This document shows positions 1-6,694 of a stretch of 6,694 nucleotides of DNA, piece after piece (position 1 is the stretch's first letter; each line of letters begins with the position of its first letter). Position numbers and translations under genes: made by a program. The notes beneath the pieces were generated by a model. The model saw nothing but the letters and a program-made list of their open reading frames with translations, searched no databases and was not told the origin of the DNA. Origin of the DNA: JBQTHP01 sp052389755 (GTDB lineage Bacteria > Pseudomonadota > Gammaproteobacteria > Steroidobacterales > Steroidobacteraceae); assembly GCA_052389755.1 (NCBI GenBank), contig JBQTHP010000029.1:1-6694 (forward strand). Reading direction: 5' to 3'.

Positions 1-89
1 TACTAACACGCTATGTTTTATGGCTTTGCTAGGTCTCGTATTCGTGCCGGCCGCGGTTATGGGGTGGTTACCCGCCGCGCCCGGACCGC
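1..89. other. left-edge intergenic stretch, no gene supported
   Basis: This stretch lies downstream of the minus-strand beta-barrel gene and is more AT-rich in its first 45 bases than the rest of the window. It holds a 4-bp inverted repeat (GGGT at 62-65, ACCC at 70-73) and the GC palindromes around 48-57, but no stem followed by a T-run in either direction, so I cannot call an intrinsic terminator. Two short plus-strand open frames start at 13 and 20. The second is hydrophobic, but neither has a Shine-Dalgarno sequence, and both overlap the end of the barrel gene. Confidence 0.5.
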
Positions 90-1424
90 CTACTGACGGA
101 ACTCGAGGCCGAAGTTGATTCCGGCCGCCCAGCCGTCCGCGGTGTCCTCGCCCAGCTGCACCGGCTCGTCCAGCGGGCTCTCGCGGTTGTCCGCGAAACT
201 CGTGTGGTCGAAGTACTTGTACTGGCCATACAGGCCGACCACGAAGCGATCGCCCAGGCGCAGGTCGAGCCCGATGCCCGCCGCGCCTTCCCACGAGAAG
301 CCGTCGTCGTCATCGTCGATGCGCTGCTCGAAGGACTGGTCCGCCGGCGCGCACACATTGCACGCGAACTCGTACGTGCCCTTGAGCTCGGACTTGTAGA
401 AGCCCGGCGCAATCTGCAGGTGCATGTTGGGGCGCACCGTGCCGGTGTTGTTCCAGGTCTTGCCGAACGTGAGCGGGATCGCGAGGTACTGATCCTCGAT
501 CTCCTCGTCCAAGGTCGCGAAGATGCCGGGGAATGTGGCCGTGGTCATCGAGTTGAACAGGTCCTGCTTCGAGAGCCGGTAGCGCAGGCCTATGCCCCAC
601 GAGATGCCGTTGTCGCCCGGCAGCGTGACGCCGCCGAGCTCGGCCGACCAGGTTTCGATGTCATTCGCCACGCGCGTGTCGAGCGGCGTGGAGGTCGGGA
701 ATGCCAGGCCCGTGGAGCCACTGGGCGCGTTCTCCACCTGGTGCGCGACGCCGCGTCCGTCGGTGCCCGCCGCAAACGTCGTGCTGTCCTCGGCATCGAA
801 CTGTCCGTAGTCGATATCGAAAACGAACGCCGTGCGCCGATCCCGGATCTCGAGCCACGTCGGCACGCGGACGGAGAAGCCGCCCGACTCGCCCTCGTAG
901 TCCTCGGGCGCGAGCGTGATGAAGCGCTCGCTGCCCGGCGAGCCCGTGGTGAAGCGGATGCCGAGGCCGCCCGCGCCGGAAGGCAGCGTCCACTCGCCGT
1001 GGCCGCCGCGCACGCCGACGCCCGGCGATGTGCCGGCATCGCTGGTGCGCGTGCTCGAGGACGGAAGGCCCGCGACGTTAACGCGCACGCCGTTCGCGGT
1101 CACCGTGCCGGTGCCGGTGCGCGTGTTGCCGTTGCGATCGCGCAGCGTGACGTTGACCTGCGTGCCGACCGCGACGTTCGAGGCGGAGCGGGCGAACCAA
1201 AGGTACGTCGAGTCGCACTCTTCGTCCTCATCGGCCAGCTTCTCGCACTCGTCGCGGCTGACCAGGCGGACGGCCGGCTGGTCGCCGAAGCTGATTTCAC
1301 CCGAGGTGACCTCGTCCGGCTTGACGCCGGCGAACTCGACGCCGTTGTACACCGCCCAGGCGGGAAACGAGAGCAGGGCGAGGGCGGTGCACCCGATCGT
1401 CCTGCGCAGCAGTGGATTGCGCAT
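90..1424 (-). CDS. predicted outer-membrane beta-barrel protein with N-terminal secreted domain
   Basis: Probable outer-membrane protein of 444 residues; I do not recognise a named family. The ATG at 1424 is chosen over the in-frame ATG 16 codons upstream because AGGAG lies 8 bases before it and it opens directly into a Sec signal peptide: Arg-rich start, hydrophobic core at residues 10-20, likely cleavage after PAWA at 24. Residues 25 to about 250 are a Gly/Thr/Ser-rich, beta-looking region with Cys60 and Cys70 flanking an acidic patch. From about 255 to the end, alternating polar/hydrophobic segments (for example around 273-283, 311-320, 332-342, 376-390, 393-404 and 430-442) look like barrel strands, ending in NFGLEF close to the C-terminus as outer-membrane barrels usually do. 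One long predicted loop (350-376) carries CNVC (355-358) and five Asp in a row (370-374). The gene starts 91 bp after the kinase stop on the same strand, with no clear terminator or promoter between, so co-transcription with the kinase is likely. Function and ligand are unknown. Confidence 0.85.
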   Translation of the reverse strand: MRNPLLRRTIGCTALALLSFPAWAVYNGVEFAGVKPDEVTSGEISFGDQPAVRLVSRDECEKLADEDEECDSTYLWFARSASNVAVGTQVNVTLRDRNGNTRTGTGTVTANGVRVNVAGLPSSSTRTSDAGTSPGVGVRGGHGEWTLPSGAGGLGIRFTTGSPGSERFITLAPEDYEGESGGFSVRVPTWLEIRDRRTAFVFDIDYGQFDAEDSTTFAAGTDGRGVAHQVENAPSGSTGLAFPTSTPLDTRVANDIETWSAELGGVTLPGDNGISWGIGLRYRLSKQDLFNSMTTATFPGIFATLDEEIEDQYLAIPLTFGKTWNNTGTVRPNMHLQIAPGFYKSELKGTYEFACNVCAPADQSFEQRIDDDDDGFSWEGAAGIGLDLRLGDRFVVGLYGQYKYFDHTSFADNRESPLDEPVQLGEDTADGWAAGINFGLEFRQ

Positions 1425-1432
1425 GTGAGCTA

Positions 1433-1437
1433 CTCCT
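1433..1437 (-). promoter_or_regulatory. Shine-Dalgarno sequence that fixes the barrel protein start
   Basis: On the minus strand AGGAG sits 8 bases upstream of the ATG at 1424. The alternative upstream ATG at 1472 would add 16 non-hydrophobic residues in front of the signal peptide. Confidence 0.75.
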
Positions 1438-1515
1438 GCCCGTGCCGTTCGTGGCGGGCTGTCGAAGCTCAATGCGACGAAATCAGTCGAGTCGCGCCAA
1501 AGTCGCGGGCAGCGT

Positions 1516-4470
<2,955 letters not shown>

Positions 4471-4580
4471 TGGCTCTTCTTATAGGTCCGACGCGGGCAG
4501 TCTATACCCGCCGTGGGCGGGGCGCATGGCGCGGGCAACTGCCTGTTCGGGATGGCTATACTGCGCTGGCCCACGTTAGA

Positions 4581-4602
4581 CCAAGGGGTTCATAGCCCTT
4601 GG
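4581..4602 (+). repeat. perfect 7-bp inverted repeat in the sigma factor leader
   Basis: CCAAGGG (4581-4587) and its exact complement CCCTTGG (4596-4602) flank an 8-base spacer. The element lies about 19 bases after the candidate TATACT -10 box and 41 bases before the GTG start, so it would be in the 5' leader or just after the transcription start. It could be an operator for a dimeric repressor or activator, or an RNA hairpin. No T-run follows, so it is not a standard terminator. Confidence 0.5.
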
Positions 4603-4625
4603 GTCGGCGGCGCGTGAGGGAGGTC

Positions 4626-4633
4626 GAGGGAGG
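4626..4633 (+). promoter_or_regulatory. Shine-Dalgarno sequence that fixes the sigma factor start
   Basis: The purine tract GAGGGAGG ends 10 bases before the GTG at 4644. In-frame TTG (4599) and GTG (4614) codons further up have no comparable ribosome site, and the resulting 15 or 10 extra Arg/Glu-rich residues are not typical of the family. Confidence 0.65.
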
Positions 4634-4643
4634 CGCGATTCGC

Positions 4644-5207
4644 GTGGCCGAAGAGCAAGCGCAACACATCACCGCGCTGTTGACGCAGATCCGACGCGGC
4701 GAACGCCAGGCGTCCGATGAGCTGCTGCCGATCGTCTACGACGAGCTTCGCAAGCTCGCGCGGGCGCGCATGGCGCGCGAGCCCGGCCAGACCCTGCAGG
4801 CGACCGCGCTGGTGCACGAAGCCTACCTGCGACTGGTGGCCGATGCGGATCCACGGTGGGAGAACCGCGCGCATTTTTTTGCGGCGGCGGCCGAGGCGAT
4901 GCGGCGCATTCTGGTGGAGCGCGCGCGTCGCAGGGCGAGGGTGCGGCACGGCGGCGGGCAGGTGCGCGCGACGTTGAGTGATTCTGTTGCGGTGAGCGGC
5001 GAGGATGCCGTCGACGTGGTGGCGGTGGACCAGGCGCTGACGCGGCTGCGGGAGATGGATGATCAGTTGGCGCAGCTCGTCACGCTGCGTTACTTCGGGG
5101 GGCTGGATGTGGAGGAGGCTGCGGCGGTGATGAATCTTTCGCCACGGAGTGTGAACAGATTGTGGACGGCTGCGAGGGCGTGGTTGCAGGTGGAGTTACG
5201 TGGGTAG
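4644..5207 (+). CDS. ECF-like sigma-70 factor, kinase-associated type (TIGR02999/Sigma70_ECF-like)
   Basis: A 187-residue RNA polymerase sigma factor; the family is usually about 180-190 residues. Region 2 spans roughly residues 9-97 and carries the typical strings LVHEAYLRL (56-64) and RAHFFAAAAEAMRRILVERA (75-94). Region 4 includes a helix-turn-helix at about 153-180 (DVEEAAAVMNLSPRSVNRLW) for -35 recognition. Regions 3 and 1.1 are absent, as in ECF sigmas. The usual acidic DAED motif just before LVQE in region 2.2 is replaced by QATA (52-55), with Thr54 and Thr50 as possible phospho-acceptors. In the ECF43 group, Vibrio EcfP is reported to be activated by PknT phosphorylation of a Thr in this region, restoring the missing negative charge. 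No anti-sigma gene is nearby; instead a Ser/Thr kinase is divergently encoded, so kinase control is the likely mode of regulation. The start is the GTG at 4644. Confidence in the family is high; its promoters are unknown. Confidence 0.93.
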   Translation: MAEEQAQHITALLTQIRRGERQASDELLPIVYDELRKLARARMAREPGQTLQATALVHEAYLRLVADADPRWENRAHFFAAAAEAMRRILVERARRRARVRHGGGQVRATLSDSVAVSGEDAVDVVAVDQALTRLREMDDQLAQLVTLRYFGGLDVEEAAAVMNLSPRSVNRLWTAARAWLQVELRG

Positions 5208-5247
5208 TCATCGTACTTGCGCTACTGGTGGAGCGACCAGAACCTAA

Positions 5248-5524
5248 GGCACGCGGGGTCAGGCGCGCTTCTCACGTAAGTTCGTTCGTGCGGCCATTGA
5301 GACCCTTCTCGGAGCCGGGAGATGGCGCGGGCTGCGTCTGTTTGCGCTCGGCCTGGTCCTGAATCTCGCGATACACGTGGCGTTCGATACGCCCAACATA
5401 CGCGTCATGGGCGTGCTGCAGAGGATCGCGCTGTGCGCCGTCGTCGCCGGCGTGCTGGCGCTGTACACCTCGGCGCGCGTGCAGTGGGTGGGTGCTGGTC
5501 GTCCTGATGAGGGATAAGGGATAG
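5248..5524 (+). pseudogene. remnant of a multi-pass HGSNAT/NagX-like acyltransferase
   Basis: This is a fragment with no start codon context. The frame opens after a TAA at 5245-5247 and runs 89 codons. It contains RLFALGLVLN followed by IRVMGVLQRIALC and a hydrophobic stretch to ALYTSARVQW, which match from memory the membrane-embedded core of heparan-alpha-glucosaminide N-acetyltransferase-like proteins (DUF5009/DUF1624-type), where a GLLLN helix and an RIPGVLQRIALCY helix occur in this order and spacing. The frame then breaks. TGGG at 5485-5488 is duplicated at 5489-5492; without the extra copy the reading continues WVLVVLM, the expected next hydrophobic segment, before a TAG at 5522-5524. 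The full proteins are about 350-400 residues, so both ends are lost: the N-terminal part including the first membrane spans is missing because the sigma gene directly precedes, and nothing recognisable follows. It should be non-functional. The family call is from motif memory, not from alignment. Confidence 0.65.
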
Positions 5525-5720
5525 GCATCAACGCCTCTCGCGCGCCATTGGCGCTCCTGGATTGGAGAGACGACGCCCGGAGAGATGGTCTTCAGAGACG
5601 TTACCGACGGATAGACGAGAGTGTGCTCTTGAGAGGCCCGCCCGCAGGAGCGGGGTGGCCGCAATGCGATCTGCCGGGGCCGGGCTGTATGCTTTCAGCG
5701 TTCATCGGAGGTGCCTCGCG
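5525..5720 (+). other. non-coding stretch with two hairpin-forming repeats before the secreted-protein gene
   Basis: I see no gene here. One inverted repeat has CTCTC (5535-5539) pairing with GAGAG (5565-5569) around an inner GCGCC/GGCGC stem (5542-5546 with 5550-5554). A second has GGCC at 5635-5638 and 5657-5660 enclosing a CCCGC/GCGGG stem with an AGGA loop (5641-5645, 5650-5654). Neither is followed by a T-run. TATGCT at 5688-5693 is a weak -10 candidate for the downstream gene and would give a short leader of about 20 bases; no matching -35 is visible. Confidence 0.35.
5707..5713 (+). promoter_or_regulatory. Shine-Dalgarno sequence that fixes the secreted-protein start
   Basis: GGAGGTG lies 7 bases upstream of the GTG at 5721. 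The frame is open upstream to 5562, but those 53 codons have no ribosome site and are Arg-rich, and they would place the signal peptide deep inside the protein. Confidence 0.75.
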
Positions 5721-6482
5721 GTGATCGAGCCCAGGACTGGTTCCCGGTGTACAGAAACGTGGTTGTTCCCGTTGCTCGCGTTTCTGACATGCACGGCCGC
5801 TTCCGCTGATCCCGTGGAATCCGTCTGCGCAAGTGCTCCATCGAGCTCGGAACAGCCGGCTCTTCTCGTATTGCCTCCGCCCACCGAGCTCATGTTGTCG
5901 CATCGGGCGCGACCCCTGTCGCCTATCAAGGCGGGAGTACTCGGAACGCTCGCCGGACCGTTGATTGCCGTGCCCATAATCCGGCGTCGCGCGTACGCGA
6001 GCCTCGACCCGCTGCCGCCTGCATGGCGCACGACGCAGAACGATCGCGGCTTCGCCGCTGAGCTCGCGAGTGCGTTGGGCCCGGGTCGAGCAGACGTACC
6101 CTGGAAGTTCGTGCGATTCATGAGCTCAGGCGAGGAGCTCGACCGAGTGCTCCTGGAGGAGCTCAAAGGTCAGAATGCCGCGGTTGCCCTGCTCGATTTC
6201 GAGCTCATCGACCTTCCGCGCGGCGTGCAATTCACGGCGCACGCCGACGTGACATTCCTCCAGGCTGCCGGCACCTCCTGTGAGGTGCGTAAGCAGAGTC
6301 GGATCCGGCATGTTTCGACCACGCTGCCCATCACCCGGGCACGAATGCCGGAGGATCCTGCAGCCTTTGTGTCGGGCGGCAGACTCGATCAGCTCGTCGC
6401 GCAGGCGGTCGTTGACCTGAGCGGTGCACTGGCCGTCTTCGTGCGCGATGCGAGTGACTCCACGTCGATAGTGGCCGAGTGA
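5721..6482 (+). CDS. secreted protein of unknown function
   Basis: A 253-residue protein I do not recognise. From the GTG start it has a Sec-type signal peptide: Arg5 and Arg9, hydrophobic core at 14-24, AASA before a probable cut after residue 29. Cys24 lies inside the core but Thr precedes it, so a lipoprotein signal is unlikely. Three further Cys remain at 36 and 187 plus Cys10 in the signal, so at most one disulfide (36-187) is possible in the mature form. A Gly/Pro-containing hydrophobic segment (68-88) is long enough to touch or cross the membrane. The C-terminal part (about 108-242) looks like an alternating alpha/beta domain: amphipathic helices near 110-120, 136-149 and 222-240, and strands near 154-162, 169-180, 185-190 and 195-203. 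This loosely resembles small periplasmic domains of envelope assembly proteins, but I cannot name one. It is plus-strand and alone; the right-hand flank has no clear terminator. Confidence 0.75.
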   Translation: MIEPRTGSRCTETWLFPLLAFLTCTAASADPVESVCASAPSSSEQPALLVLPPPTELMLSHRARPLSPIKAGVLGTLAGPLIAVPIIRRRAYASLDPLPPAWRTTQNDRGFAAELASALGPGRADVPWKFVRFMSSGEELDRVLLEELKGQNAAVALLDFELIDLPRGVQFTAHADVTFLQAAGTSCEVRKQSRIRHVSTTLPITRARMPEDPAAFVSGGRLDQLVAQAVVDLSGALAVFVRDASDSTSIVAE

Positions 6483-6616
6483 TGGCCCGGGTCAGTGGCG
6501 ATCGTCGTCCCGATCGTGCTTCCCCCGCCTCTCCGGCTTGACTACAAGTTTCCTGCCAACGCTCGGCCACACCCACGCGATTCACCCGGCGCACACTGAG
6601 CGGCTCGACCGCACCC

Positions 6617-6651
6617 TCGATCGCCTCTCCTCCTCGCAGGAGCGCGATCGA
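6617..6651 (+). promoter_or_regulatory. hairpin masking a Shine-Dalgarno sequence and start codon
   Basis: Two nested stems end at the ATG at 6651. The inner stem pairs CTCCT (6630-6634) with the Shine-Dalgarno AGGAG (6638-6642) across a CGC loop. The outer stem pairs TCGATCGC (6617-6624) with GCGATCGA (6644-6651), taking in the A of the ATG. Between them is an asymmetric internal loop (5 bases against 1). In RNA this would hide both the ribosome site and the start codon. It is seen directly as base complementarity; a regulatory role is inference. Confidence 0.45.
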
Positions 6652-6694
6652 TGGCCAGGGAAGGGGCGGTCGCCGCGAGCGCGCCGGACTCCGA
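6651..6694 (+). CDS. possible start of a gene running off the right edge
   Basis: An ATG with AGGAG 8 bases upstream opens a frame of 14 codons (MAREGAVAASAPDS) that is still open at the end of the window. The sequence is Ala-rich and too short to assign; nothing in it identifies a family. The ribosome site spacing is ideal, but it is also part of a hairpin, so the AGGAG could be there by chance. Confidence 0.3.
   Translation, partial: MAREGAVAASAPDS

Larger units (their letters stand above)
4471..4643. promoter_or_regulatory. divergent control region between kinase and sigma factor genes
   Basis: This 173-bp non-coding region must drive both the kinase (minus) and the sigma factor (plus). 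On the plus strand TATACT at 4557-4562 is a good -10 match, with only a poor -35 (GCAACT at 4535-4540, 16-bp spacer). On the minus strand TATAGA (4506 to 4501) and the TATAAG just upstream of the kinase ATG are possible -10 elements without a clear -35. A GCGGG/CCCGC inverted repeat (4493-4497 with 4507-4511) flanks the minus-strand TATAGA. The weak -35 boxes fit promoters that need an activator or a non-housekeeping sigma, but this was read by eye. Confidence 0.45.

Noticed and set aside
13..118. Two short plus-strand frames at the left edge (ATG at 13, ATG at 20), the second with a hydrophobic start
   Set aside because: Neither has a Shine-Dalgarno sequence, both run into the 3' end of the barrel gene, and the length (27 and 32 codons) is within chance.
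5225..5240. CTGGT/ACCAG hairpin after the sigma factor stop as a terminator
   Set aside because: The stem is only 5 bp and no T-run follows, so it does not meet intrinsic terminator criteria.
5162..5362. 66-codon plus-strand frame overlapping the sigma factor end
   Set aside because: It starts inside the sigma gene in another frame without a ribosome site, and the acyltransferase-like frame explains the following sequence better.
5562..5720. Upstream extension of the secreted-protein gene
   Set aside because: The frame is open, but the added 53 residues are Arg-rich and lack a ribosome site, while GTG 5721 has GGAGGTG at ideal spacing and opens a signal peptide.

Overview
The window is high-GC DNA (about two thirds G+C by eye) from a Gram-negative bacterium. 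Two Sec signal peptides, a predicted outer-membrane beta-barrel and a Hanks-type kinase paired with an ECF-like sigma factor suggest a high-GC proteobacterium. Gammaproteobacteria of the Xanthomonadales/Nevskiales/Steroidobacter kind are my best guess, but this is inference and no rRNA or taxonomic marker is present.

Layout. Positions 1-89 hold no convincing gene. Two minus-strand genes follow, read right to left: a 984-residue membrane-anchored Ser/Thr protein kinase with a large TPR sensor half (1516-4470) and, 91 bp downstream of it, a 444-residue outer-membrane beta-barrel protein (90-1424). Diverging from the kinase across a 173-bp control region is a plus-strand ECF-like sigma factor (4644-5207). 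After it comes a decayed stretch (5208-5720) with a remnant of a multi-pass acyltransferase of the HGSNAT/NagX (DUF5009/DUF1624-like) type, which is cut at both ends and frameshifted by a tandem TGGG duplication. A 253-residue secreted protein of unknown function (5721-6482) follows. At the right edge a possible gene start (6651) lies directly behind a hairpin that would bury its Shine-Dalgarno sequence.

How it may work together. The sigma factor lacks the acidic DAED-type motif in region 2.2 that most ECF sigmas use to bind core polymerase; it has Gln-Ala-Thr-Ala there instead. This is the feature of sigma factors that are switched on by phosphorylation by a partner kinase (ECF43 type; Vibrio EcfP/PknT is the known example). 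With a kinase whose TPR half is predicted to be periplasmic transcribed divergently next to it, and a beta-barrel protein downstream of the kinase, the simplest model is an envelope sensing unit: periplasmic TPRs sense, the cytoplasmic kinase phosphorylates the sigma factor, and the sigma factor transcribes targets that may include the barrel gene. The motif and gene order are read from the sequence; the circuit is inference.
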